Of a stretch of 64,000 nucleotides of DNA, positions 35,578 through 46,901 are shown one piece after another (position 1 is the stretch's first letter; each line of letters starts with the position of its first letter). The notes below the pieces were generated by a model that worked only from the letters and a program-made list of their open reading frames with translations, did no database searches and was not told the origin of the DNA. A program made the position numbers and the translations under genes. Source of the DNA: Stenotrophomonas sp. ESTM1D_MKCIP4_1 (lineage in GTDB: Bacteria > Pseudomonadota > Gammaproteobacteria > Xanthomonadales > Xanthomonadaceae); NCBI RefSeq assembly GCF_003086895.1, contig NZ_CP026004.1, positions 3,012,731-3,076,730 on the forward strand, in the 5' to 3' direction.

Positions 35578-36615
35578 TCAGGCCCGCGCGAGCAGGCGCA
35601 CGGCACGGGCTTCGGCCACGGCGACCAGCAAGCGTTCCAGCGCCAGCCAGGCATCGCCGTCGGCACGACCCTTGGCAATGCGGTCGACCAGACCGGCCTC
35701 GGCCACGAAACGCTCCCAGCGCTTGCCTTCCGGGTGCCGCTGCAGCGCGCGCTTGTAGGGCGCCTGCCGTGATTCCCAGATACCGCGCGCCTTCATTTCG
35801 GCGCCCAGATTGCCGCCCCGGGCCTGCACCCGTGCCAGGCCGGCACCGGCCAGCAGTTCGCGGATCACGATCGGCATCAGCGCAGCCACCGCTTCGCCTT
35901 CACCGCGCAGACCGGCCAGCATGCGCAGAACCGCCTGTGGCTGCCCGGAGAACGTTGCTTCGACCAGACGGAACACGTCGTAACGGGCGGCATCGGCCAC
36001 CAGCGATTCCATGCGCTCCACATCCAGCGGCTGGCCGTCGGCCAGCAGCGCCAGCTTGTCGATTTCCTGCGCCGCGGCCAGCAGATTGCCTTCCACACGC
36101 TCGGCCAGCCGCTGCACCGCTGCGCCATCGGCCCGCAGGCCCTTGCTGCGCAGCCGGCGCTCGATCCAGTCCGGCAGTTCGTGCGGTTTGATCGCCCAGG
36201 CCACCGACAGTACGCCGACGCGATTGACCGCCTCGGCCCACTTGCCCTGGTGGGCCTTGCTCCATTCGTTGGCGGTGATCAGCAGCACCACGTCCGGCGC
36301 CGGGTTGGCGCAGAACCGGCTGATGACCTCGGCGCCGTCCTTGCCGGGCTTGCCGCTGGGCAGGCGTACTTCCACCAGCCGTCGCGCACTGAACAGACTG
36401 GGCGCGTTGAAGCTGGCATCCAGCTGGTTCCAGTCGAAGTCGCGACCGTCGGCGTCGAACACCTCGCGCTCGTCCACACCGCTGGCACGGGCGCGGGCGC
36501 GCACCGCATCGGCGGCTTCCAGCACGCGCAGGGTTTCCGGGCCGGCGATCAGGTAGACCGGCGCCAGCGCGGTGTCACCGCCCTGGCCGGCCAGCTGTTC
36601 CGGTCGCAGTTCCAT
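35578..36615 (-). CDS. holA: DNA polymerase III subunit delta
   Basis: This 345-residue clamp-loader subunit begins MELRPEQLAGQGG and has PVYLIAGPETLRVLEAADAVRARA, the degenerate ATP-fold start typical of HolA, then GNLLAAAQEIDKLALL and a C-terminal helical domain. Delta opens the beta clamp. An extension upstream of 36615 is Arg-rich and is not used. lptE ends 13 bp before it. Confidence 0.93.
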   Translation of the reverse strand: MELRPEQLAGQGGDTALAPVYLIAGPETLRVLEAADAVRARARASGVDEREVFDADGRDFDWNQLDASFNAPSLFSARRLVEVRLPSGKPGKDGAEVISRFCANPAPDVVLLITANEWSKAHQGKWAEAVNRVGVLSVAWAIKPHELPDWIERRLRSKGLRADGAAVQRLAERVEGNLLAAAQEIDKLALLADGQPLDVERMESLVADAARYDVFRLVEATFSGQPQAVLRMLAGLRGEGEAVAALMPIVIRELLAGAGLARVQARGGNLGAEMKARGIWESRQAPYKRALQRHPEGKRWERFVAEAGLVDRIAKGRADGDAWLALERLLVAVAEARAVRLLARA

Positions 36616-36628
36616 CGTATGCGGCAGC

Positions 36629-37213
36629 TCAGGGCTTGACCGGCGCCGGCGTCGCCGCCGGTTCGCCATCGGTCGAAACAGCCGGCTTCGGCGCAGACAG
36701 GCTGCCACCGCGCTCCAGCTCGGCGCGCACCACGCTGTCGATGCGGCGGATGATCGACGCCGACATTTCCCGGCGCAGTTCGTCGGCCAGGATCTCGCGT
36801 TCGGTGGTGGTACCGGTGGCGTCGGTCGGCGGCGACACGTAATCGCGCGACAGTTCGATCACCTGCTGCGGCACCAGTTCACTGCCATCCTCACGGCGGA
36901 AGATGAAGATGACCGCGTAACGCAGGCTGTATTCCTGCGCACGGCCCTGTGCGTCGATGGCGATCGGCAGGTCACCCCAGCGCTCGGACAGCACCTGCAG
37001 CTGGGCTGCCGGATCCTTGCTGTCCTCATCCGCGAGTTTCGCACCGGATGCCAGCAGGCTGCGGTTCAACAGCTTGACCAGCTCGCTGTAGGGCGCGGTG
37101 GACACCACCTTCACCGGCGCAGTGTCGGTCGGCAGCATCAACTTGTTGCGCAGATGGAATCCACAGCCGGCGAGGCCGAGGACAAGGACGAGGGCAAGCA
37201 GGATTCGGGTCAT
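36629..37213 (-). CDS. lptE: LPS assembly lipoprotein LptE
   Basis: This 194-residue protein has lipobox LAGC (MTRILLALVLVLGLAGCGFHLR), a two-layer alpha/beta body and the motif ARYAV/LRYAVIFIF. LptE plugs the LptD barrel and helps place LPS in the outer membrane. The position between leuS and holA is diagnostic. The C-terminal Pro/Ala-rich extension is lineage-specific. Confidence 0.93.
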   Translation of the reverse strand: MTRILLALVLVLGLAGCGFHLRNKLMLPTDTAPVKVVSTAPYSELVKLLNRSLLASGAKLADEDSKDPAAQLQVLSERWGDLPIAIDAQGRAQEYSLRYAVIFIFRREDGSELVPQQVIELSRDYVSPPTDATGTTTEREILADELRREMSASIIRRIDSVVRAELERGGSLSAPKPAVSTDGEPAATPAPVKP

Positions 37214-37315
37214 GGGAACAGTCTGGCGGAGCCGGGCGATCACGGCAACAGACAGCGTGCCCGAGGACGCGTGAACGCAGGGCCATCAGCCGGTGGCCGT
37301 GGCAGGGCGGATGTG

Positions 37316-37342
37316 CACCGGCCGCCTGGGTGGCGGCCGGTG
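37316..37342 (-). terminator. Hairpin after leuS (no T-run)
   Basis: CACCGGCCGCC / GGCGGCCGGTG form an 11-bp perfect stem with a 5-nt loop, 9 bp after the leuS stop. There is no poly-T, so it may only stabilise the leuS 3' end or give partial termination before lptE. Confidence 0.45.
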
Positions 37343-37351
37343 CCGGTTACA

Positions 37352-40336
<2,985 letters not shown>

Positions 40337-40570
40337 ATGAAACTGCTGCGCAGAACCCTGCTGTCCCTGGCCCTTGTACTGGGCACCACGACCGCGGCCC
40401 AGGCCGCCACGTTCAACTGCGCCTACATCATCACCAGCGAGCCGGGCAGCTCCGGCTGGCATACGGTGGAATCCGACCGCCAGGACGATGCGCTCAACCA
40501 GACAATCGCCTGGATCTACGAGACCTTCGGTCCCGTCGGATTCCAGCTGAAGTGCTACCAGCAGCCCTGA
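40337..40570 (+). CDS. Small exported protein of unknown function
   Basis: This 77-residue ORF has a clear signal peptide (LLRRTLLSLALVLGTTTAAQAA, cleavage near 23) and a mature part of about 54 residues with two cysteines (FNCAYIITSEP and LKCYQQP) that could form one disulfide. AGGAG lies 8 bp before the ATG. Codon usage fits the genome, so it is likely a real gene. I do not recognise the family. Confidence 0.65.
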   Translation: MKLLRRTLLSLALVLGTTTAAQAATFNCAYIITSEPGSSGWHTVESDRQDDALNQTIAWIYETFGPVGFQLKCYQQP

Positions 40571-40601
40571 CCGCCCCCCGGGCGCGGCCACGGTCGCGCC
40601 C

Positions 40602-41201
40602 TTACCCCCGGCGTGCCAGCGGCAGGGCCAATGCCAGCCAGACCGCCCAGCAGGCGAAGGCCAGCCGCTGGGCCATGGGCGCCGGCAGCACGCCCTGCAG
40701 GGCAAAGGCGGCAAGCCCCGCCAGCACGCCGCAGCCAAGAGCCAGACCGCCCACGGCCCGCCCGCGCCCCGCACGCAGGCGCGCAACGCCCAGCATCAGC
40801 GTGCCCACCACGAAGCCCAGCACCCAGACCATCCACGCGCTGGCGTGCAGCTGGCTGGCGCTGCCATGCAGGTCCTCCGGGTCCAGCGGCAGCAGGCCCA
40901 TCGCCGCGAAAGCCAGGCCCGCCAGCAACAGCATCTGGCTGCCCACGCGCGGCACCCAGCCCGCCCCCACCGGCAGCTGCCGGCGCAGGCGTTCGGCCAC
41001 CACCACCGCCAGCGCGCCCGGCAGCACCAGGCCCAGCACGTTGAAGGCCAGCGCATGCGGCACGCCATGGGCCCCCAGCAGGGCCACCGGGTGCACGGTC
41101 TGCGCGTAGCCCGCCAGCCCCGCGCCGAAGCCGGCCACGGCCAGCACGAAGCACACGGCCGCCAGCAGCCCCAACCAACGATCAAGCCAGAGCACGGACA
41201 T
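40602..41201 (-). CDS. DUF998 family membrane protein
   Basis: This 199-residue protein has about six membrane helices and the pattern YAQTVHPVALLGAHGVPHALAFNVLGLVLPGAL, found in DUF998 proteins. Function is unknown. It is convergent with the small exported protein gene; a GGGCGCG/CGCGCCC hairpin (40579-40600) lies between them. Confidence 0.75.
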   Translation of the reverse strand: MSVLWLDRWLGLLAAVCFVLAVAGFGAGLAGYAQTVHPVALLGAHGVPHALAFNVLGLVLPGALAVVVAERLRRQLPVGAGWVPRVGSQMLLLAGLAFAAMGLLPLDPEDLHGSASQLHASAWMVWVLGFVVGTLMLGVARLRAGRGRAVGGLALGCGVLAGLAAFALQGVLPAPMAQRLAFACWAVWLALALPLARRG

Positions 41202-41363
41202 CGCGCGGATCCACCTGTAATGAAAGACAGCCGCATTGTCGCGGCAGGCACGGCAACCGCCAAGCCACCCTGCATGCGCCTGCCCCAGGTGTGAGGACAG
41301 GGTTGAGACCGTCAATGATCGACACCATAGAATCGGTCTCCAGTTGCCAGGCGATACACCCCC

Positions 41364-42224
41364 ATGACCGAGACGACGACACACGTATTCGACGCCACCA
41401 CCGCGACCTTCGAGGCCGAGGTCCTGCAGAAGTCCGTGCAGACGCCGGTGCTGGTGGACTTCTGGGCCACCTGGTGCGGCCCGTGCAAGACGCTGGGCCC
41501 GATGCTGGAAAAGCTGGCGGCCGAGTACAACGGCGCCTTCGAGCTGGCCAAGGTGGATGTCGACGCCGAGCAGCAGATTGCCGCCGCCTTCCAGATCCGC
41601 TCGGTACCCACCGTGTTCCTGGTCAAGGGCGGGCAGCTGGTGGACGGTTTCCCCGGCGCCATCCCCGAAGGCCAGCTGCGTGAGTTCCTGGCCCAGCACG
41701 GCATCGTGCCGGCCGACATCGGCGACACCGTGGCCGAAGATGAAGCACCGCTGGACCCGCAGGCGCAGGTGGACGTGCTGCGCGCACAGATCGCCGCCGA
41801 ACCGGACAAGGACGAACTGAAGCTCGACCTCGCCCTGGCCCTGCTGCAGGTGGGCGGCGTGGACGAAGCCGGCACGCTGATCGACGCCCTGCCCGCCAAC
41901 CTGGCTACCGACGACCGCGCGGTGCGCGCCCGTGCCCGCCTGGCCTTCGCCACCGCGCTGAAGGATGCGCCGGCGGCCGAGGCGCTGGATGCCCGCATCG
42001 CGGCGGACGGCAAGGACCTGCAGGCCCGCCACCTGCGGGGTGTGCAGCTGCTGCTGGCAGGCCACGACGAAGCCGCGCTGGAACAGTTCCTCGAGATGCT
42101 GCGCATCGACCGCAGCTATGCCGAAGGCCTGCCGCGCAAGGTGCTCATCGATGCCTTCAACGTCATCACCGACGAGGATCTGGTGGGCCGTTACCGCCGG
42201 AAGATGGCCTCGCTGCTGTTCTGA
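41364..42224 (+). CDS. cnoX: Co-chaperone thioredoxin CnoX (YbbN)
   Basis: This 286-residue protein has an N-terminal thioredoxin domain (1-110) with active site WCGPC (FWATWCGPCKTLGPM) and a C-terminal TPR-like helical region (about 130-286). CnoX holds unfolded or chlorinated proteins and hands them to GroEL. The E. coli protein has lost the CxxC; this one keeps WCGPC, so it may also be redox-active, as in other proteobacteria. Confidence 0.9.
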   Translation: MTETTTHVFDATTATFEAEVLQKSVQTPVLVDFWATWCGPCKTLGPMLEKLAAEYNGAFELAKVDVDAEQQIAAAFQIRSVPTVFLVKGGQLVDGFPGAIPEGQLREFLAQHGIVPADIGDTVAEDEAPLDPQAQVDVLRAQIAAEPDKDELKLDLALALLQVGGVDEAGTLIDALPANLATDDRAVRARARLAFATALKDAPAAEALDARIAADGKDLQARHLRGVQLLLAGHDEAALEQFLEMLRIDRSYAEGLPRKVLIDAFNVITDEDLVGRYRRKMASLLF

Positions 42225-42332
42225 ACAAAGGCAGGCTCCGTTCAGAAACCCTGCACTGAACGCGGGCAATAATGTGATCGACAGCGGCTTTTTGGCCGCT
42301 GCGATCCATTCGGGGGGGATGAGGTCGGGGCC

Positions 42333-44033
42333 ATGGGGTCTTGCAGCTGCGCCCCCGCACAGCCGGGACAGCACTCCGTGACCGTTGGCCGTTCATCGTC
42401 TTCCTTTGCCCGCCGTTTCGCCGCACTGCTGTGCGCCCTGCTCCTGCTGCCCGGCCTGGCTGCCGCGCAGGACTGGAACTACCGGGTCCGCCCCGGCGAT
42501 ACCCTCTGGGACCTGGGTGGCCTGTACCTGAAGGCGGATGTGCCCTGGCAGCAGCTGCAGCAGCACAACCGCATCGACAACCCCTACCGCCTGCCGCCCG
42601 GCGCACTGCTGCGCTTCCCGGTCAGCTGGCTGCGGGTCGAACCGGCCCCGGCCCGGGTGCTCGCCGTGCGCGGTACCGTGCAGCTGGCCGCCGCCGATGG
42701 CAGCGCCACCCGTGCACTACGGGCCGGCGAACTGCTGCATATTGGCGATACCGTGCAGACCGTGGCCGACGCCAGCGTCACCCTCGAATTCGCCGATGCC
42801 TCGCGCCTGCAGTTGCGCGAGCATTCACGGCTGCGCCTGGACCAGCTGAGCCGCTATGGCCGCACCGGCATGGTCGATACCCGCATGCGCCTGCAGCAGG
42901 GCCGCGCCAGCAGCCGGGTCACTCCCGCACGCGGTCCCGCCTCGCGCTACATCATCGATGCCCCTGCCGCCACCAGCAGTGTGCGCGGCACGGTGTTCCG
43001 GGTCAGTGCCGGCGACGGCAGCCAGGTCGGCGCCACCGAAGTGCTGGAGGGCCGGGTCCAGGTCGGCAACCGTCATGGCCAACGCCTGGTCCGCCCTGGC
43101 CAGGCCAGCCGCAGTGCCAGCGCCGATGCGGCGCCCGATGCGGTGTCGATGCTGCTGCCCGCACCGCAGCTGCGCAGCGATGCCACCGCTCTGGCGCCAC
43201 TGCCGGCGCGTCTGGCGTGGCAGCCGGTTGCCGGTGCTGACCATTACCGGATCGAGGTCGTGCAGGCGGCCACGCCGGAGATCCTGCTGTTCGCGGCCAC
43301 CACCCGCGACACCTCGCTGATCATTGACGACCTGCCGCCCGGCGCGCTGCGCCTGCTGCTGCGCGCGGTGGATGCGCAGAGTGTGGAAGGCCTCGATGCC
43401 AGCGCCGATTTCCTGCTCAGCGACCAGCCGCCACCGCCCCTGACGGTCTCACCACTGCACGAGCAGACCATCAACAGCGACCGTCCGCGCTTCCGCTGGA
43501 CCCAGGCACCCGGTGCCCGCAGCAGCGTGCTGCAGATCGCCGACGAACCGCGTTTCCTGGCGCCCCTGCAGCAGCAGGCCAGCACCGGCACCGACCTGCG
43601 CCTTGCCACGCCGCTGCCACCCGGCCAGTACTTCTGGCGCGTGGCATCGCGGGATGAACACGGCCACCAGGGCCCGTTCGGCCAGCCGCTGCCGCTGCAG
43701 CTCACCGACGACCCGGTCGACCCGGCGCTGCAGCCGCCCGAAGCCGCACATGGCGAGCTGACCCTGCGCTGGCAGGCCGGCAGCGAAGGCCAGCGCTATC
43801 GCGTGCAGGTGGACCGCCACGGTGACTTCTCCGCGCCGCTGGTGGATGAAACGCTGGCGCAGCCGCAGGTCAGCTTCAAACGGCCGTGGCGCGGCACCCT
43901 GCACGTGCGCGTGCAGTACATCGACGATGACGGTCACGCCGGCCCGTTCTCGCCGCCCCAGCAGGTCAAACTGCCCTGCCGGATGTGCTACGGCGCCGGT
44001 GGTGGCGCCCTGCTGCTGTGGTTGCTGCTGTGA
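42333..44033 (+). CDS. LysM and FecR domain envelope protein
   Basis: This 566-residue protein has a signal peptide (about 27-45, AALLCALLLLPGLAAAQ), a LysM-like motif (YRVRPGDTLWDLGGLYLK), a FecR domain (about 105-250; VRGTVQLAAADG, SSVRGTVFRVS, VLEGRVQVGN), and two or three Ig/Fn3-like repeats (SDRPRFRWTQAPGARS; YFWRVASRDEHGHQGPF). A short hydrophobic end (GGGALLLWLLL) closes it. The start may be ATG 42333 or GTG 42378. It overlaps the CHASE2-GGDEF gene by 4 nt. This FecR/CHASE2 pairing is seen in other proteobacteria as an envelope sensor set; the ligand is unknown. Confidence 0.8.
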   Translation: MGSCSCAPAQPGQHSVTVGRSSSSFARRFAALLCALLLLPGLAAAQDWNYRVRPGDTLWDLGGLYLKADVPWQQLQQHNRIDNPYRLPPGALLRFPVSWLRVEPAPARVLAVRGTVQLAAADGSATRALRAGELLHIGDTVQTVADASVTLEFADASRLQLREHSRLRLDQLSRYGRTGMVDTRMRLQQGRASSRVTPARGPASRYIIDAPAATSSVRGTVFRVSAGDGSQVGATEVLEGRVQVGNRHGQRLVRPGQASRSASADAAPDAVSMLLPAPQLRSDATALAPLPARLAWQPVAGADHYRIEVVQAATPEILLFAATTRDTSLIIDDLPPGALRLLLRAVDAQSVEGLDASADFLLSDQPPPPLTVSPLHEQTINSDRPRFRWTQAPGARSSVLQIADEPRFLAPLQQQASTGTDLRLATPLPPGQYFWRVASRDEHGHQGPFGQPLPLQLTDDPVDPALQPPEAAHGELTLRWQAGSEGQRYRVQVDRHGDFSAPLVDETLAQPQVSFKRPWRGTLHVRVQYIDDDGHAGPFSPPQQVKLPCRMCYGAGGGALLLWLLL

Positions 44034-45655
44034 GACGCTCACCGCTGCCCTGGTCGCGGCGCATCCTGCTGGCGCTGCTGGCCGGCATCGCCACGGCGGT
44101 GGTCAGCCACGGCCAGTGGCTGTGGCGGCAGGACGAAGCCGCCTACGATCTGATGGTGGGCGACTGGGACTACCGGCCTGATCCCAGCGTGCTGATCGTC
44201 GCCATCGATGAAGAGAGCCTGCAGCGCATCGGCCAGTGGCCCTGGCCGCGTTCGGTGCATGCGCGCCTGCTGGACCGGTTGACCGATGCCGGCGTCGAAC
44301 GCGTGGCGCTGGACCTGATGCTGACCGAGCCGGACCGCCACGATGCGCGCGAGGATGCCGCGCTGGCCGCAGCCATCCGCCGCAATGGGCGTGTTGTGCT
44401 GCCGGTACTGGCCGCACCCGCCGCCGGCGACCGCCTGGCCGAGGAACTGCTGCCCATTCCGCTGATCGCTGCCAGTGCGGCGGCCATCGGCCACAGTGAT
44501 GTGGACATCGATGGCGATGGCGTAACCCGCGGCGTCTACCTGCGCGCCGGCATCGGGCAAGCGCACTGGCCCGCGCTGGGGCTGGCCCTGGCCGGCCTCC
44601 CGGCCAACCGCGTGCACGGCCTGGCCGACCCCGACCCTACGCTCCACTCCCCTTATCAGTGGCGGCGCGACGATTACCTGCGCGTGCGCTTCACCGGCCC
44701 GCCCGATCACCTGCCGCAGGTGTCCTATGCCGATGTGCTGGACGGCTACGTGGACGCCTCGGTGCTGCGCGGCCGTCGCATCGTGGTCGGCATGACCGCC
44801 AGCGGCATCGCACCACGCCTGCTGACCCCGACCACGCGCCAGTACTGGATGAGTGGCAGCGAGTTCCAGGCCAGCATCACCTCGATGCTGCTGCAGGGCA
44901 AACAGATCCATGTCATGCCGCAGCCCGTGCAGAACGTGCTGTCCGGACTGCTGGCAGCGCTGTGCGTCATGCTGCTCGGCCTGCGCCTGCCCTGGCTGGT
45001 CGCGTTGTGTTCACTGCCGATGGCCCCGTTGCTGGGGTGGCTGCTGCTGCGCGTGGGCCACCTGTGGTGGGCGCCGGCCAGCGCCCTGCTGGGCGTGCTG
45101 CTGGTGCTGCTGGTATGGGCGGTCTGGCGCATCTCCGCCTGGCACCGTCAGGCCAACCGCGATGCTCTCACCGGGCTGGGCAACCGCCTGCGCTTTGAAC
45201 ACTCGCTGCAGGAGGCATGCGATACCGCGCGGCGCAGCGGCAAGCCGTTGAGCCTGGCGCTGATCGACGTGGACCACTTCAAGCACCACAACGACCGCCA
45301 CGGCCATCAGGTCGGCGACGGCGTGCTGCGCGACGTGGCGCGGATGATCGCCGCACACGCACGCCGCCCGCGCGACATGGCGGCGCGCTACGGCGGCGAC
45401 GAGTTCGCGCTGGTGTTGCCGGACACCGCTGCCGAAGGCGCACGCCAGGTGGTTGAAGACCTGATTGACTGCGTGCGCGCACTCCCTGCACCCGGCGATG
45501 GCAGCGGCGCGGGCATCACCCTCACCATTGGCGTCTACACCCGCGTGCCCGACGGCAACCTGCATCCCCACCACTTCGTCGAAGGCGCCGACGCCGCGCT
45601 GTACCGCGCCAAGGACAACGGCCGCGACGGCTACGCCATGGGCGGTGACCCGTAG
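44030..45655 (+). CDS. CHASE2 domain diguanylate cyclase
   Basis: This 541-residue protein has one N-terminal helix, a periplasmic CHASE2 domain (about 30-300; SVLIVAIDEESLQRIGQWPWPR and VERVALDLMLTEPDR), three membrane helices (about 300-375) and a GGDEF domain. The active site GGDEF is at 455-459, and the inhibitory I-site RPRD (446-449) sits five residues before it, so c-di-GMP synthesis with product inhibition is expected. The GTG start overlaps the LysM/FecR gene stop (GTGA). Its own TAG stop is part of a SMAG head. Confidence 0.9.
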   Translation: MRRSPLPWSRRILLALLAGIATAVVSHGQWLWRQDEAAYDLMVGDWDYRPDPSVLIVAIDEESLQRIGQWPWPRSVHARLLDRLTDAGVERVALDLMLTEPDRHDAREDAALAAAIRRNGRVVLPVLAAPAAGDRLAEELLPIPLIAASAAAIGHSDVDIDGDGVTRGVYLRAGIGQAHWPALGLALAGLPANRVHGLADPDPTLHSPYQWRRDDYLRVRFTGPPDHLPQVSYADVLDGYVDASVLRGRRIVVGMTASGIAPRLLTPTTRQYWMSGSEFQASITSMLLQGKQIHVMPQPVQNVLSGLLAALCVMLLGLRLPWLVALCSLPMAPLLGWLLLRVGHLWWAPASALLGVLLVLLVWAVWRISAWHRQANRDALTGLGNRLRFEHSLQEACDTARRSGKPLSLALIDVDHFKHHNDRHGHQVGDGVLRDVARMIAAHARRPRDMAARYGGDEFALVLPDTAAEGARQVVEDLIDCVRALPAPGDGSGAGITLTIGVYTRVPDGNLHPHHFVEGADAALYRAKDNGRDGYAMGGDP

Positions 45656-45761
45656 CCTCGAGCCCGCTCGACGGCTGTTGCCCTGCCTTTCGTAGCGTCG
45701 AGCTTGCTCGACTGCTCTTCGCGCGATGCAGGAAAAACCCGTCGAGCAAGCTCGACGCTAC
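45652..45761. repeat. Three SMAG palindromes 3' of RAYT
   Basis: Two forward units (45652-45673 GTAGCCTCGAGC.., 45692-45713 GTAGCGTCGAGC..) face one inverted unit (45741-45761). The first provides the diguanylate cyclase stop and the last provides the RAYT stop, each via its TAG. Confidence 0.85.
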
Positions 45762-46210
45762 AAAAGCGGCCAGCGGCACCAAGCGTGAGGATACTCACCC
45801 AGCCGCTGGGCCAAGCCAGCACGCACCGGATTTCCCATCACGTACATGACCTGACGGCGGACATCGCGCTCGTCCCGGATCCAGTGATCGTAGTAGCCGC
45901 GCTGCCATACCACCGTATCACTGCCCAGCGCCACGTTGATCGCAATCGCCGACCGCGATTTCAGTACCTGGACACAGCGCCCGAGCGAACACTCGCGCAA
46001 CTGCATGACCCAATGAAAGTGGTCCGGCATGATCACCCAGGCAAAGGACCGGCTTGCCCCGCGCGCATCGCTGGCCTTGAGCTGTTCCATCAACGCGTCG
46101 GCGCATCCCGGGGCCGCAAGCAACGGGCGGCGACCTGCCACCACGCTGGTGATGACATAGACGTGGCCGGTGATCGAGACGCGGCCACGGAGAAGCGCAG
46201 GGCTGGGCAT
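45758..46210 (-). CDS. REP-associated tyrosine transposase (RAYT)
   Basis: This 150-residue member of the IS200/IS605-like Y1 transposase family has HUH motif HFH (64-66, in MPDHFHWVMQ), Tyr123 and the signature VMYVMGNPVRAGL (121-133). RAYTs bind and cleave REP palindromes as single strands and are thought to spread them. SMAG pairs flank it on both sides (45652-45761, 46271-46341), the usual REPtron context. It appears intact. Confidence 0.92.
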   Translation of the reverse strand: MPSPALLRGRVSITGHVYVITSVVAGRRPLLAAPGCADALMEQLKASDARGASRSFAWVIMPDHFHWVMQLRECSLGRCVQVLKSRSAIAINVALGSDTVVWQRGYYDHWIRDERDVRRQVMYVMGNPVRAGLAQRLGEYPHAWCRWPLL

Positions 46211-46270
46211 GTCCCAGCGTGAGGGATCCTGTGGCCGGTGGCTCCCGGGGAAACACGGAATCCGCCGTCG

Positions 46271-46341
46271 GTAGAGTCGAGCTTGCTCGACTGGTTTTTC
46301 CTGACACCGCGCGGAGAGCCGTCGAGCAAGCTCGATGCTAC
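46271..46341. repeat. Inverted SMAG pair 5' of RAYT
   Basis: A forward unit at 46271-46292 (GTAGAGTCGAGCTTGCTCGA) and an inverted unit at 46321-46341 (GTCGAGCAAGCTCGATGCTA plus C) are separated by 28 bp. These are the same core sequence as the units on the other side of the transposase. Confidence 0.85.
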
Positions 46342-46438
46342 AAAGAGCAAATGCAAGCGCCGTCGGGCGCCCGGCCGGGGTTCAACATACGCATGCGAAT
46401 GGTTAGACTCGGATTCTCGCCCCTGCGCCCCTTTCCGC

Positions 46439-46900
46439 ATGAAAGCCAGCACCTTCCGCCTTGGCATCAACCTGTGGCCGCCGTTCCTGTTTACCGGCAT
46501 CCACGTCACCCGCATCACGCCGGACTACCGGCAGATCGACGTGGAACTGCGCATGCGCCCCTGGAACCGCAATTACGTCGGCACCCATTTCGGCGGCAGC
46601 CTGTTTGCGATGACCGATCCGTTCTGGATGCTCGGCCTGCTGCATACCCTCGGCCGCGATTACTACGTGTGGGACCGCGCCGGCGCCATTGAATTCCTCA
46701 AGCCCGGGCGCGGCACAGTCCGCACCGCCTTCCATATCGATGAGGTCGTGCTGGATGAGCTGCGCGCGGCGGCAGCCAACGGCGAGAAAGTGCTGCGCTG
46801 GTTCAGCAACGATGTGGTCGATGCCTCCGGCGAGGTCGTTGCCCGCGTGCGCAAACAGGTCTATGTCCGCTTGAAGCCACAGGCGCGCGGCACCGCCTGA
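46439..46900 (+). CDS. DUF4442 hot-dog fold thioesterase-like protein
   Basis: This 153-residue protein shows the DUF4442/PaaI-like hot-dog pattern: NYVGTHFGGSLFAMTDPFWML on the central helix and later strands GAIEFLKPGRGTV and VVARVRKQVYVRLKP. Members are predicted acyl-CoA or acyl-ACP thioesterases; the substrate is unknown. The ATG at 46439 begins MKASTFRLGINLWPPF, the family N-terminus. Confidence 0.8.
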   Translation: MKASTFRLGINLWPPFLFTGIHVTRITPDYRQIDVELRMRPWNRNYVGTHFGGSLFAMTDPFWMLGLLHTLGRDYYVWDRAGAIEFLKPGRGTVRTAFHIDEVVLDELRAAAANGEKVLRWFSNDVVDASGEVVARVRKQVYVRLKPQARGTA

Positions 46901-46901
46901 C

